A DNA stretch of 64,000 nucleotides from NCBI RefSeq assembly GCF_026625785.1, contig NZ_CP113063.1, positions 3,906,001-3,970,000 of the forward strand. Direction: 5' to 3'. Position numbers and translations under genes: made by a program. The notes under the pieces were generated by a model. That model was not told the DNA's origin and made no database searches. It worked only from the letters and a program-made list of their open reading frames with translations. Positions 42,869-52,154 of the stretch are shown here, one piece after another (positions within the stretch are counted from its first letter, which is position 1; each line of letters starts with the position of its first letter). The stretch is from Gordonia sp. SL306. GTDB lineage: Bacteria > Actinomycetota > Actinomycetes > Mycobacteriales > Mycobacteriaceae.

Positions 42869-43648
42869 TCAGCGTGCGGTCCAGCCGCCGTCGACGACGA
42901 TGGTCTGTCCCGTCACATATGCTGCCGCATCTCCGGCCAGCCAGACCACGGCTCCGACGATGTCGTCGGCCGATCCCTGCATGGGCAGCGGGGTGTTGCG
43001 CCGGAGGTATTCGGCGGCTCGCTCACTCTCGTACAACGGGCTGGTGATCTCGCTGCGGAAGAAGCCCGGCGCCACCGTGTTCACCCGGATCGAATGTCGT
43101 GCCCACTGGACGGCCAGTTCGGCGGTCAGCCCCGACAGGCCGGCTTTGCTGGCGGCGTAGGACGCCTGGGGGATGCCGGGTATGCCCACCCGCCCACTGA
43201 TCGACGAGATGTTCACGATCGAGCCGCGTCCGATGGCCCGCATGTGCGGGAAGACGTTCTGCGCCAGTAGGAACGGCGCCATCAGGTTCAATCCCATGGT
43301 CTGTCGGATGGCGTCGACGGGTTCGGACTCGGCCCGCTCCTCGGTGAACATGCTGCCCGCGGCGTTGACCACGATCTCCGGCGGCCCGAGGGCCTCGGCC
43401 ACCTCCGGCACGATGTCTCCCACCCGATCGAGATCGGACAGGTCGCAAGCGATGGGCACGCCGTCGATGCGTTCGGCGATCTCGGTCAGTCGGTCGCGGC
43501 GGCGGGCGACCACCGCGACGCGCGCCCCGGCTGAGGCCAGCGCCTGCGCCACGGCCGTGCCGAGTCCCGACGACGCGCCGGTCACGATCGCCACCCGGCC
43601 GTCGAGGTCGAACATCTCGGCGGGGCGGTGGCCGGGGCGCGGTGTCAC
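42869..43648 (-). CDS. short-chain dehydrogenase/reductase
   Basis: This 259-residue classical SDR has the NAD(P) motif VTGASSGLG (about residues 22-30), NAAG, and the catalytic Ser and YAASK (ISSISGRVG then SYAASKAGL). The C-terminal VTGQTIVVDGGW is also conserved. It probably oxidises or reduces a hydroxyl/keto group of a CoA or free intermediate. ATGA joins it to the ligase upstream. Confidence 0.9.
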   Translation of the reverse strand: MTPRPGHRPAEMFDLDGRVAIVTGASSGLGTAVAQALASAGARVAVVARRRDRLTEIAERIDGVPIACDLSDLDRVGDIVPEVAEALGPPEIVVNAAGSMFTEERAESEPVDAIRQTMGLNLMAPFLLAQNVFPHMRAIGRGSIVNISSISGRVGIPGIPQASYAASKAGLSGLTAELAVQWARHSIRVNTVAPGFFRSEITSPLYESERAAEYLRRNTPLPMQGSADDIVGAVVWLAGDAAAYVTGQTIVVDGGWTAR

Positions 43649-45147
43649 GTGCTGCTCCTGCTCGTGGATCTCTCGACGAGGTCGATCAGGTCGGTCCGTT
43701 GCACCTTACCCATCGCGTTGACCGGCAGGGCGTCGATCTGGGACCAGATCTCCGGGACCTTGTAGGGGGACAGAGCTTTTCGGCAGCGCTCGGCGAGCGA
43801 GTCGAAGTCGACGGGCTTGCGTCCCTCGCTCTCGATCACGGCGGCGACCCGCTGGCCGAGGCGTTTGTCGGGCACCGGGTACACCGCTACCCGGGTGACG
43901 TCCGGGTCGGACCCGATGACGCGTTCGACCTCGAGCGGATACACGTTCGCGCCGCCCCTGATGATGACCAGCTTCTTGCGGTCCAGGACCGTCAGCCAGC
44001 CATCCCCGTCGACGGTTCCGATATCCCCGGTCGGCACCGGTCCGGGTTCGGCGGGACGCAGACCGTCGTGCTGCCAGTACCCCAGCATCGGGCGCCAGGC
44101 ATCCGCCCACGGGCCGTCGGTGCGGCCGGTGACCTTCAGTTCGCCGAGCTCGCCCGCGGACAGCCGCCTGCCGTCGTCGTCGTAGGCGGCGACGTCATAG
44201 TGATCAAGCACCTGCCCGCTCGCCCCGGCCCGCCAGTCCTCGCCCACCGGATCGATCGACACGACTGCGGGCGCCTCGGTGAGGCCGTAGGTCGCGCGGG
44301 GCATGATCCCGTGGGCGGCGGCGAAGTCTGCGCGCAGTTCGTCGGAGGTGTCACTGCCGCCGCTCCACACCTCCTCGAGCGAACCCAGATCGATGTGCGG
44401 ACGTCTGGCCAGGTCATAGAGCTGTGCCGGGGCGCCGTTCCACACGGTCACGCCCCGGCCGGCGATCCACTCGGCGACGCCGTCGACGTCCCGGCGGTTC
44501 ATCACCACGGCGCAGCCCCCGCACTGGGCGGTGAGCAGGGTGGACAGCACCATCAGATTGAGGATGGTGAGCGGGAAGCTGTCGCCCTTGCGCAGCGTCC
44601 GGTCGAAGCCGCGCCCGGCCCGGAGTGCGGCACCCGGGAGCAACAGATTGCGCTGGCTGTGCACCACTGCCTTGGGTCGTCCGGACGTTCCGCTCGTGAA
44701 CGCGATACCGGCAGGCGCGTCGATGTCGATGTCGACCGTCGGTGCCGTCTCGTCCCCGTCGAGCAGATCGGACCATCGCCCGGCGTCGACAACCTCGGGG
44801 GAGACCAGGCGGCACCTCTCGCCCGCCAGGATCACCGACGGCCGGCAGAGTTCGCGGACGTCGTCCTGCTCCTCTTCTGACAATGCCTCCCCGATGCCGG
44901 CCCAGATCGCGCCGATCCGCTGGGTGCCGTGAAAGGCCGCGACGATGTCGAGATCATTGGGCAGACATGCGGCGACACGGTCTCCGGGCCGTACCCCGAG
45001 TGACCAGAGCGCGCCGGCGACGCGACGTGCCTGCTGATCGAGTTCGGCGTACGACCACACCCCGGACACCGCCTCGACGGCCGGGGACTCCGGATGGGAC
45101 GAGAGGGTGGGGTCCAGAACTTCGCCTATCGTCTTGAAATTCTCCAC
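43645..45147 (-). CDS. AMP-dependent acyl-CoA ligase
   Basis: This 500-residue ANL-family ligase has AFTSGTSGRPKAVVHSQRN, ATYGLTEAPAV, TGDIGTVDGDGWLTVLDR and the catalytic Lys near VNAMGKVQRTDL. It activates a carboxylic acid; class membership cannot be refined. Its start at 45147 lies 7 bp from element C, in a promoter region shared with the CaiB-type gene on the other strand. The SDR downstream is translationally coupled. Confidence 0.88.
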   Translation of the reverse strand: MENFKTIGEVLDPTLSSHPESPAVEAVSGVWSYAELDQQARRVAGALWSLGVRPGDRVAACLPNDLDIVAAFHGTQRIGAIWAGIGEALSEEEQDDVRELCRPSVILAGERCRLVSPEVVDAGRWSDLLDGDETAPTVDIDIDAPAGIAFTSGTSGRPKAVVHSQRNLLLPGAALRAGRGFDRTLRKGDSFPLTILNLMVLSTLLTAQCGGCAVVMNRRDVDGVAEWIAGRGVTVWNGAPAQLYDLARRPHIDLGSLEEVWSGGSDTSDELRADFAAAHGIMPRATYGLTEAPAVVSIDPVGEDWRAGASGQVLDHYDVAAYDDDGRRLSAGELGELKVTGRTDGPWADAWRPMLGYWQHDGLRPAEPGPVPTGDIGTVDGDGWLTVLDRKKLVIIRGGANVYPLEVERVIGSDPDVTRVAVYPVPDKRLGQRVAAVIESEGRKPVDFDSLAERCRKALSPYKVPEIWSQIDALPVNAMGKVQRTDLIDLVERSTSRSST

Positions 45148-45153
45148 CCGCTA

Positions 45154-45180
45154 CTAATACCACTATCCTTGTAAACATTG
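45154..45180. promoter_or_regulatory. regulon element C (divergent ligase / CaiB promoters)
   Basis: It reads CTAATACCACTATCCTTG. It shares CTATCCTTG exactly with element D and aligns with A and B along its length, though the right arm of the palindrome is weaker. It lies between the ligase start (minus) and the CaiB start (plus), so it could serve both promoters. Confidence 0.6.
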
Positions 45181-45202
45181 ATCTGATAGTTTTTGTCCGG
45201 TG

Positions 45203-46405
45203 ATGGCTGGCGAACACACGGGGGACGGCAGGCGACCGGCGCACACCGGTCCGCTGTCGGGGGTGCGGGTGGTCGATCTGACGGCCATGGTGATGGGCCC
45301 CTATTGCACGCAGATCATGGCAGACATGGGTGCGGACGTGGTGAAGATCGAGCCTCCCGCGGGCGACAACACCCGGTACATCTCGGTGGGTCCGGAGCAG
45401 GCGATGGCCGGGGTCTTCGTGAATGTGAACCGCGGAAAGCGCAGCGCAGTCATCGATCTGCGATCGTCGGACGGCAAAGCGGCACTGCGCGAACTGATCG
45501 CAGACGCCGATGTGTTCATCCACTCGATGCGGGGCACCGCGATCAAGCGGCTCGGCTTCGGCTACGACGAGGTCGTCGCGATCAACCCGTCGATCGTCTA
45601 CACCAACTGTTACGGATACGGTCGTCGCGGCCCCGACGCGGATCGGACGGCCTACGACGACACCATCCAGGCCGAGTGTGGGCTGCCTTTTGTACAGCAA
45701 CAGCTCACCGGGGAGGTCGGCTACGTCGGCACCATCATGGCCGACAAGGTCGCAGGCATGACCGCGTTGTACGCGACGATGATGGCACTCTTCCATCGCG
45801 AGCGGACCGGCGAGGGTCAAGAGGTCGAGGTCAGCATGTTCGAGACGATGGCGTCGTTCATGCTCGTCGAGCACGCGAACGGTGCCATGTTCGATCCACC
45901 CCTCGGACCGGCGGCCTATCCCCGGGCGGTCGCCCCGAATCGAAAGCCCTATCGCACCAAGGACGGTCACATCTCCGCGCTGGTCTACAACGACAAGCAG
46001 TGGTCGGTGTTCATCGATGCGGTCAACCCGCCGTGGGCCGGCGACCACTTCGCCACCCTGGCGCAGCGTGCGGCTCAGATCGACACCGTCTATGCGTTGC
46101 TGGGGGAAACCTTCGCCGAGCGGACCACGCAGGAATGGCTTGACCTGCTCCGGTCGCTCGACATCCCGGCAGCGCCGGTGAACAGTCTCGACGATCTCTT
46201 CGACAACGATCACCTGAATGCGGTCGGATTCTTCGAGGATGTGGAAACGCCGAATGGAACAGTGCGTTTCCCGGGGTCCCCGGCATGGTTCTCGCGCACC
46301 CCGGGAAAGGTGGCGGGCCCGGCTCCGCGGCTCGGTGCCGACACCGAGGAGGTACTCGACGAGATACGGCTCCGGTCTGGTGTGCGAGAGGAGGACGATG
46401 TCTGA
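45203..46405 (+). CDS. CaiB/BaiF family (class III) CoA-transferase
   Basis: This 400-residue class III CoA transferase moves CoA between acids without hydrolysis. Family marks are VVDLTAMVMGPYCTQIMADMG, with GADVVKIEPP, and DLRSSDGKAALRELIADADV near the N-terminus. The nucleophilic Asp, expected near residue 170 in this family, would lie in the AYDDTIQAECGLPF region. It starts the plus-strand unit with a CitE-like lyase, which often acts on the CoA ester such a transferase makes. GTG 45200 is an alternative start, 7 nt after a TAGTTT hexamer. Confidence 0.88.
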   Translation: MAGEHTGDGRRPAHTGPLSGVRVVDLTAMVMGPYCTQIMADMGADVVKIEPPAGDNTRYISVGPEQAMAGVFVNVNRGKRSAVIDLRSSDGKAALRELIADADVFIHSMRGTAIKRLGFGYDEVVAINPSIVYTNCYGYGRRGPDADRTAYDDTIQAECGLPFVQQQLTGEVGYVGTIMADKVAGMTALYATMMALFHRERTGEGQEVEVSMFETMASFMLVEHANGAMFDPPLGPAAYPRAVAPNRKPYRTKDGHISALVYNDKQWSVFIDAVNPPWAGDHFATLAQRAAQIDTVYALLGETFAERTTQEWLDLLRSLDIPAAPVNSLDDLFDNDHLNAVGFFEDVETPNGTVRFPGSPAWFSRTPGKVAGPAPRLGADTEEVLDEIRLRSGVREEDDV

Positions 46406-47291
46406 GATCGGGGGAGAGATGAGGGTCCGCTCGTGGCTGTTCGCCCCGGGCGACAGCGAGAAGAAGATGGCCAAGGCGACCGCTGGCCCGGCCGACATGG
46501 TGATCTTCGATCTGGAAGATGCTGTCGCCGAAGACGAGAAGCCCACATCGCGGCGGTTGATCTCCGCATTCCTCTCCGACATCCCGGAGTCCGGGCGACG
46601 CCGTCTGTGGGTGCGAATCAATCCGCTCGACGGGCCACACGCGCTGGCCGATCTGGCTGCGGTCATGCCGGCCCGGCCGGGTGGGATCATGCTGCCGAAG
46701 GCGCGCGGACGCGGCGACGTCGAGCTCCTCGATCACTACCTGTGCGCGTTGGAGGTGGCGTCCGACATCGAGCTCGGATCGACCAAGGTCATCGTCCTGG
46801 TCACCGAGACCGCCGAGGCGATGTTCACCACCGGCGACTATCAGGGGGCGCCACGAGTGATCGCCTTGACCTGGGGCGCAGAGGATCTCGCGGATGCCGT
46901 CGGCGCGAGCGAGAACCGGGACCCCGACGGCGGCTACGCGTTCACCTACCAGCTCGCGCGAAGTCTCTGCCTGCTCGGCGCGGCGGCCGCCGGGGTGGCG
47001 CCCATCGACACCATCCAGGGCGATTTCACAGATCTCGACGGCCTGCGGGCGCGGGCGGAGCAGGTCCGCCGCGACGGCTACCTCGGGATGCTGGCCATCC
47101 ATCCCGCGCAGGTCGAGGTGATCAACGAGGCCTTCTCGCCCTCGACGAGTGAACTCGAGGCCGCTCAGGAGATCGTCGATCTGTTCGCGTCGAATCCCGG
47201 GGTGGGGGCGATCGGATATCGCGGCGCGATGCTGGACCGTCCGCATCTGGCCCGCGCCGAGGCCCTCCTTGCGGCGAGGCGGCGTCCGTGA
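46398..47291 (+). CDS. HpcH/HpaI-family (CitE-like) CoA lyase/aldolase
   Basis: This 297-residue CitE-like TIM-barrel lyase is of the malyl-/citramalyl-CoA lyase group. It has RSWLFAPGDSEKKM, VIFDLEDAVAEDEK (Mg-binding acids), WVRINPLDG, LPKARG, ETAEAM and TWGAEDLADAVGASENRD. It catalyses Mg-dependent retro-aldol cleavage of a 3-hydroxy(-3-methyl)acyl-CoA. I chose the ATG at 46398 after GAGGA; the longer frame overlaps the CaiB gene. It overlaps the CaiB stop by 8 bp and the next start by GTGA. It could replace thiolysis when branching blocks it. Confidence 0.85.
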   Translation: MSEIGGEMRVRSWLFAPGDSEKKMAKATAGPADMVIFDLEDAVAEDEKPTSRRLISAFLSDIPESGRRRLWVRINPLDGPHALADLAAVMPARPGGIMLPKARGRGDVELLDHYLCALEVASDIELGSTKVIVLVTETAEAMFTTGDYQGAPRVIALTWGAEDLADAVGASENRDPDGGYAFTYQLARSLCLLGAAAAGVAPIDTIQGDFTDLDGLRARAEQVRRDGYLGMLAIHPAQVEVINEAFSPSTSELEAAQEIVDLFASNPGVGAIGYRGAMLDRPHLARAEALLAARRRP

Positions 47292-48559
47292 CGGTGGTGA
47301 CCCAGCCCCAGAACCTCGATCTGGCAAGCGTTCTGCGGCAGGGGGACAGCATCGTCATCGGTCAGGCTTGCGGTGAGCCGACCACCCTGCTCGAAGGGCT
47401 GGTCGCGCAGGGCCGCGACATCGGGGGCCTCTCGGCCTTCGTCGCGACGAGTTTCTCCGGCACGCTGACCCCCGAGTCGGCCGCATCCGTCTCGCTGTCG
47501 AGCATGGGGGCGATCGGTACCTTGCGGTCGATGAGCAAGGCCCACGCCTTGGACGTCATCCCGTGTCATGTCAGCCAGGTCGCCCCGATGATCACCGCGG
47601 GCCATCTGAGATGCGACGTCGCATTTGTTCAGGTCAGTCCGTCAGATGCCAACGGAGACCACAGTTTCGGGCTGATCAGCGACTATGTGCGCGCTGCCGT
47701 GGACAAGGCGCGCGTCGTGGTCGCGGAGGTCAACGACCAGGTGCCCTACACGCTCGGCGAACTCCTGCCTGCGTCGAAGATCGATCACGCGGTCCATGTC
47801 TCGCGTCCGCCGGTCCAGGTGAGCCCGGCGACGATCAGCGAGACCGATCGCGCGATCGCCGCGTACTCGGCCGCCTACATCGACAACGGATCGGTTATCC
47901 AGATGGGTGTCGGGGCCGTACCCGACGCCATGCTGCAGCTGCTCGTCGACCGCACCGACCTCGGAGTGCATTCGGGGATGGTCGGCAACGGGCTGGTGGA
48001 TCTGGTCGAGGCGGGTGCGGTCACCAACGCGCGCAAGCGGATCGATCGGGGAGTGACGATCACCGGTGCCCTGATCGGGACGACTCGGCTCTACGAGTTC
48101 GCGCATCGGAACCCGGAGATCCGGATGTGCGCGACGTCGTACACGCATGACGCCGGGAAGATGTCCCAGCTCGACAACCTGGTGACCATCAACTCGGCAA
48201 TGGAGGTCGACCTCACCGGACAGGTGAATGCCGAGCAGAGCGGAGCGGCGTATCTCGGTGGTACCGGCGGACAGGTCGACTTCGTCCGGGCAGGGGCGCG
48301 ATCGGCAGGCGGGCGCGCGATCATGGCCCTGCCGGCGACTGCCAAGGGCGGAACCGTCAGCCGCATCACCGCACAGCTGTCGGGCCCGGTGACGACGGCC
48401 CGCAGCGAGGTGGACGTGGTGGTCACCGAGTTCGGTGCGGCCGAACTCCGCGGGCAGAGCATCGCCGAACGCACCCGGCGCCTGATCGCCATCGCCCACC
48501 CGGACTTCCAGGAAGACCTGGCGCGGGCAGCCCATCCGATCCAGCGGCGAAGGTTCTAG
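47288..48559 (+). CDS. acetyl-CoA hydrolase/4-hydroxybutyrate CoA-transferase family
   Basis: This 423-residue CoA transferase family 1-type protein has the marks QVSPSDANGDHSFG, GVGAVPDAML, and NSAMEVDLTGQVNAEQ with the expected catalytic Glu. It transfers CoA from acetyl- or succinyl-CoA to a carboxylate, or hydrolyses it. Together with the CaiB-type enzyme, the operon carries two unrelated CoA-transferases, which suggests two different acids or the two ends of a diacid. It starts at the GTG overlapping the lyase stop. Confidence 0.85.
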   Translation: MTVVTQPQNLDLASVLRQGDSIVIGQACGEPTTLLEGLVAQGRDIGGLSAFVATSFSGTLTPESAASVSLSSMGAIGTLRSMSKAHALDVIPCHVSQVAPMITAGHLRCDVAFVQVSPSDANGDHSFGLISDYVRAAVDKARVVVAEVNDQVPYTLGELLPASKIDHAVHVSRPPVQVSPATISETDRAIAAYSAAYIDNGSVIQMGVGAVPDAMLQLLVDRTDLGVHSGMVGNGLVDLVEAGAVTNARKRIDRGVTITGALIGTTRLYEFAHRNPEIRMCATSYTHDAGKMSQLDNLVTINSAMEVDLTGQVNAEQSGAAYLGGTGGQVDFVRAGARSAGGRAIMALPATAKGGTVSRITAQLSGPVTTARSEVDVVVTEFGAAELRGQSIAERTRRLIAIAHPDFQEDLARAAHPIQRRRF

Positions 48560-48576
48560 GTGAGAGGCATGTCCCG

Positions 48577-49338
48577 ATGAGCGACGCCGTTCTGTTCGAT
48601 GTCGACGACGAGATCGCGATCATCACGCTGAACCGGCCCGACACCAGGAACTGTCTGTCCGAGGATGTCCGTGACGGACTGGCGCAGGCGTGGGATCGAT
48701 TCGAGAACTCCGACGACCTACGTGTTGCCGTTCTCACCGGGTCCGGGGAGACCTTCTGCGCCGGCGGCGATCTCAAGGAGATGGTGGCGACCGGCATGCA
48801 GGTTCCGCCTCGCGACATGTTCGCTCTGCCCTACGACACGGTGGAGTTGACCAAGCCGACCATCGCGGCGGTCAACGGCGCCGCGTTCGCCGGCGGCTGG
48901 ATGATCGCGCAGGCGTGCGACCTCTGTGTGGCCAGCAGCAGGGCGAAGTTCGCAGTGACCGAGGTGAAGGTGGGTCGGAGCTCGCCATGGGCGTCGCCGC
49001 TGATCCACATGATCCCGCAACGGATCATGATGGAGATTCTCCTGACCGGTAAGCCCATCAGCGCGCAACGAGCGTACGAGATCGGGTTGGTCAACCGGAT
49101 CGCCGAGCCGCACGACCTGCTGGACTCGGCCGTCGGACTCGCGCGCGAGATCCTGGTGGGTGCTCCGCTCTCGGTCCGCGCCGCGCGTGAGACCGTCATG
49201 CTCGCGACGGAGATGGGCCGATCGGCCGCATTGCAGGCAGCGCGAGCCGCGTCGGAGACCTGCTACCGCAGCGAAGACGCCCAGGAGGGGCCCGCCGCGT
49301 TCGCCGCGAAACGGACCCCTCGATGGCAGGGGCGCTGA
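48577..49338 (+). CDS. enoyl-CoA hydratase/isomerase (crotonase)
   Basis: This 253-residue crotonase has FCAGGDLKEM and NGAAFAGGWMIA (oxyanion hole) and FAVTEVKVGRSSPW near the catalytic acid, with one Glu retained. It is the last gene of the plus-strand CaiB unit, 17 bp after the CoA transferase, and converges with the minus-strand 14-kb unit. It probably provides a second hydration step distinct from the 35742 enzyme. Confidence 0.86.
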   Translation: MSDAVLFDVDDEIAIITLNRPDTRNCLSEDVRDGLAQAWDRFENSDDLRVAVLTGSGETFCAGGDLKEMVATGMQVPPRDMFALPYDTVELTKPTIAAVNGAAFAGGWMIAQACDLCVASSRAKFAVTEVKVGRSSPWASPLIHMIPQRIMMEILLTGKPISAQRAYEIGLVNRIAEPHDLLDSAVGLAREILVGAPLSVRAARETVMLATEMGRSAALQAARAASETCYRSEDAQEGPAAFAAKRTPRWQGR

Positions 49339-49357
49339 GGACCGCCCATCCCGGGCG

Positions 49358-49948
49358 CTACCGCGCGTGGTCTCGGGGCAGGAACGGCACGAGACCGGGT
49401 TCCGGCTGGATTCCGAACGACCGCAACGCCATCGCCAGCATGGCGTAGCAGCCGACAGTGAACACCACATCCATGAGCTGTTGCTCGTCCATGTCGCGCG
49501 CGAGCGCGGTCCACGTCTCGTCGCGGATCGTCCCCTCGTTCAGCAGTTGGTCGACCGATGCCACCAGAGCTCGGTCGGCAGGCGACCATCCGGTCGCATC
49601 GGGACCATCGGCCACCCGCTCGATCTCGTCGGCGCTGACCCCGGCCCGGTCGGCGAGGATCACATGCTGGGCCCACTCGTATGCGGCCTGGCGCAGGTGC
49701 GCGACCCGCAGGATGAGCAATTCACGTTGTCGCGTCGACAATGCGGATCCGGCCAGCAGATGTTTGTTGAAGGACAGGAACGCCATCGCCAGGCTGGGGT
49801 ATCGGGCGAGAGTGCCGAGCAGATTGTCGCCGGCCTGCCGCTCGTGATCGGGAGCCACGCTCTTGACCGACGACCGGAACCCGCTCACGAAGTCCCGCAT
49901 CTCTGGGGACCAATCTACCTGTGGCGCAGGACTTATCCGATCGGTCAC
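49358..49948 (-). CDS. carboxymuconolactone decarboxylase-family (AhpD-like) protein
   Basis: This 196-residue helical protein is of the CMD/AhpD superfamily. The conserved segment LSTRQRELLILRVAHLRQAAYEW is followed by AQHVILADRAGVSADEIERV. The Cys pair of peroxidase-type AhpD (CxxC) is absent, which favours the decarboxylase- or lactone-type branch. The start is the GTG at 49948, overlapping the SDR stop; the longer frame is out of keeping with the family. It is the last gene of the 13-gene minus-strand unit. Confidence 0.82.
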   Translation of the reverse strand: MTDRISPAPQVDWSPEMRDFVSGFRSSVKSVAPDHERQAGDNLLGTLARYPSLAMAFLSFNKHLLAGSALSTRQRELLILRVAHLRQAAYEWAQHVILADRAGVSADEIERVADGPDATGWSPADRALVASVDQLLNEGTIRDETWTALARDMDEQQLMDVVFTVGCYAMLAMALRSFGIQPEPGLVPFLPRDHAR

Positions 49949-50688
49949 GTGTTGCGCCCGCCGTTGACCCCGATGATCTGGCCGGTGATGTAGCCGGCCT
50001 CCTCGCTGACGAGGAACGCGCATGTCGCGGCCACGTCCTCGGGCTGTCCGATGCGTCCAACCGGTGTCTTGGCGATCTGGGTGTCGACGTCGAACATCCC
50101 CGAATCGACGGTCTTGCGCAGCATCGGGGTGTCGATGAAGCCCGGCGGGATCGTGTTGACCGTGATCCCACGCCGTCCGAACTCGAGCGCGAGAACCTTT
50201 GTCAGCCCGACCACCCCGGACTTCGCGGTCACGTAGCCGGCCAATCCGGGGGAGCCGCTGTGCACGCTCGACGACGAGATGTTCACGATGCGGCCCCAGC
50301 CCTCCTCGAGCATGTCCGGGATCACCGCCTGACAGCAGTCGAACGTGCCGGTGAGGTTGATCGCGAGTGCGCTGTCCCAGCTCTCACGGGTGATCTCGAG
50401 GAACGGGGTCGCCAGGGTTGCACCTGCGCTGTTGACGAGTACGGTCGGGCGGCCGAGCCGGTAGCGCACCTCCTCGACACCCGCGTCGATCTGGGCGCGG
50501 TCGGTCACGTCGACGGCCAGTCCGATCGCCTTGCCACCGGCATCCTCGATCGCCCGGGCGGCCGCCTCGGCGGCCTCGCCGTTGACGTCGAAGATCGCGA
50601 CCTGGTCGTTGCCGGATGCGAGTCGCGTACTGATCGCGCCGCCGATTCCCGATGCGCCGCCGGTGACAATTGCCGTACGACCACTCAT
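49945..50688 (-). CDS. short-chain dehydrogenase/reductase
   Basis: This 247-residue classical SDR has VTGGASGIGG, the catalytic Ser in NISSSSVHSG and YVTAK, and a C-terminal ITGQIIGVNGG. It acts in the same unit as the TauD-type dioxygenase, whose gene it overlaps by ATGA, so it may oxidise the alcohol that enzyme forms. The correct start is ATG 50688; the longer frame runs into the dioxygenase gene. Confidence 0.9.
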   Translation of the reverse strand: MSGRTAIVTGGASGIGGAISTRLASGNDQVAIFDVNGEAAEAAARAIEDAGGKAIGLAVDVTDRAQIDAGVEEVRYRLGRPTVLVNSAGATLATPFLEITRESWDSALAINLTGTFDCCQAVIPDMLEEGWGRIVNISSSSVHSGSPGLAGYVTAKSGVVGLTKVLALEFGRRGITVNTIPPGFIDTPMLRKTVDSGMFDVDTQIAKTPVGRIGQPEDVAATCAFLVSEEAGYITGQIIGVNGGRNT

Positions 50689-51518
50689 TTGATCTTCTCC
50701 TCGCCTGCGACGGTGATGCGGTGCATGATTCGGGGCTTGTCCCGGTCGAACTCGCGGACCCGATGGACCAGGCCGGTGTTGTCCCAGAAGACGGTGTCTC
50801 CTTCGGTCCAGCTGTGGCTGCAGACCTTTCCCGGTCCGGTGATGCGGTCGCGTAGTTCGGACAACAGCGCCTTGCCCTCGTCGACATCCATCCCGGCGAT
50901 ATGCGACGCCGTCGCGCCGAGCACCAGGGAGCGACGACCGGAATCGTGTTCCCACACCAAGGGGTGTTCACGGACCGTGCGAGTTGCCCAGTCCTCCAAC
51001 TGCTCCGGCGTCGGGTCGGTGTAGGTCATCCGCTGGACGGCGTCGAAGGTGTGGACGACCCTGAGCTGGGCGAACCGCTCCTTCTCGCTCTCCGAGAGGT
51101 CGTCGTAGGCCCCGTAGGTGCTGGCGAACTCCGTCTCGCCGCCTTCGGCCGAGGTGACCCTCGCGGTCAGGATGGACGACTTGGGCGCGATCTCGTCGAG
51201 GAGGCCGTCGATATGCCAGAACTCATTGCTCCGAAGATAGGCGGCATTCGGGTTGGACGGGTTGAAGCTGATCTCCATCACCTCCTCCGTCTCCGGTGGC
51301 AGGTGTGAGAAATTGATCAACGTGCCGAGCTTGCGGCAGAACTCGACCAAGACCTCGTCGCTCGCGTTCAACTCGGGGAACAGCAGGACCCCCGAGTTCT
51401 CGAGTGCCTCTGCGATCGTGCCCGGTAGATCGGCGTCACTGCTGAGTCGGCCGGCATCGACGTCGAGCACCTTTGCGCCGACGTTCTCCGAGAGCCTTTC
51501 GGTTCTGATCGTGCTCAT
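50685..51518 (-). CDS. TauD/TfdA-family Fe(II)/2-oxoglutarate dioxygenase
   Basis: This 277-residue oxygenase has the iron-binding triad His102-x-Asp104 (FWHID) and the distal His252 (NTGLVHRV). The 2-oxoglutarate-binding Arg is probably Arg263 or Arg267 in KPRIMHRITV. It hydroxylates a C-H bond while decarboxylating 2-oxoglutarate, often next to a sulfonate, ether or carboxylate group. The true substrate is unknown. Its position between an SDR and an NTF2-like gene suggests an early hydroxylation step of the pathway. Confidence 0.88.
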   Translation of the reverse strand: MSTIRTERLSENVGAKVLDVDAGRLSSDADLPGTIAEALENSGVLLFPELNASDEVLVEFCRKLGTLINFSHLPPETEEVMEISFNPSNPNAAYLRSNEFWHIDGLLDEIAPKSSILTARVTSAEGGETEFASTYGAYDDLSESEKERFAQLRVVHTFDAVQRMTYTDPTPEQLEDWATRTVREHPLVWEHDSGRRSLVLGATASHIAGMDVDEGKALLSELRDRITGPGKVCSHSWTEGDTVFWDNTGLVHRVREFDRDKPRIMHRITVAGEEKIK

Positions 51519-51560
51519 GGGTGATTCTCCTACTGTCGGGTGTCGCGGGGTTCCCTGGTG

Positions 51561-52121
51561 TCAGCCGGGGATGTTCGCTGCGCGCTTGTTGGTCAGGGGC
51601 CGGGTGTAGGAAGGGTCGTCCGGACTGCGGGACGGGGCGCCGTTGCCGTTGATGTCGGGGACGTCGGCAAACGGGATGGCCATCGTCGGAACCATGCCCG
51701 ACCATTCGATCGCGTTGGTACGCAACGCGATCTTCCATTGCCCTTCGCGCCGCTCGAGGCGGTCGATGTAGCGTCCGCCTGCGATCCAGTTGCTGTCGTC
51801 GCGGTTTCGGCCGACGAACAGGTAGTACGTCTCGGTATGGGCGACATCGCCGGTGATGTCGCAGGTGTGGTTCAACAGGTTGTGGTGCGTGGCGACCTGG
51901 CCTTGTTCGTGCATCGGCACGGACCACTCGTAGAGGTCGACCGGACCTCCGACGAAATCTCCTGCGGCGATCGTTGCGTCGGGATGGAAGGCCGACAGGA
52001 ACGCATCGCGATCGAATCGGTCCATCCCACGGCTGAACCGCGTCATGACATCCATGATGTCCTGGCGATCCAACAATTCGTCGAGTCGCGTGAGCGACTC
52101 CGCGGATACCGTGCTACTCAT
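51561..52121 (-). CDS. NTF2/SnoaL-like protein, paralogue 1
   Basis: This 186-residue SnoaL_4-type NTF2 fold has MTRFSRGMDRFDRDAFLSAFH near the N-terminus and GGRYIDRLERREGQWKI in the sheet, followed by a polar tail. Family members are cyclases, isomerases, hydratases or small subunits of ring-hydroxylating dioxygenases. It resembles the 53042 protein, with which it shares the GGRY-DRL-RR-G-W-IA pattern. No catalytic role can be assigned; the two may form the second subunit or lyase partner of the Rieske oxygenase. Confidence 0.75.
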   Translation of the reverse strand: MSSTVSAESLTRLDELLDRQDIMDVMTRFSRGMDRFDRDAFLSAFHPDATIAAGDFVGGPVDLYEWSVPMHEQGQVATHHNLLNHTCDITGDVAHTETYYLFVGRNRDDSNWIAGGRYIDRLERREGQWKIALRTNAIEWSGMVPTMAIPFADVPDINGNGAPSRSPDDPSYTRPLTNKRAANIPG

Positions 52122-52154
52122 CGTTGTTGGCTCCGTTCGTGTGGTGCTGCTTGC

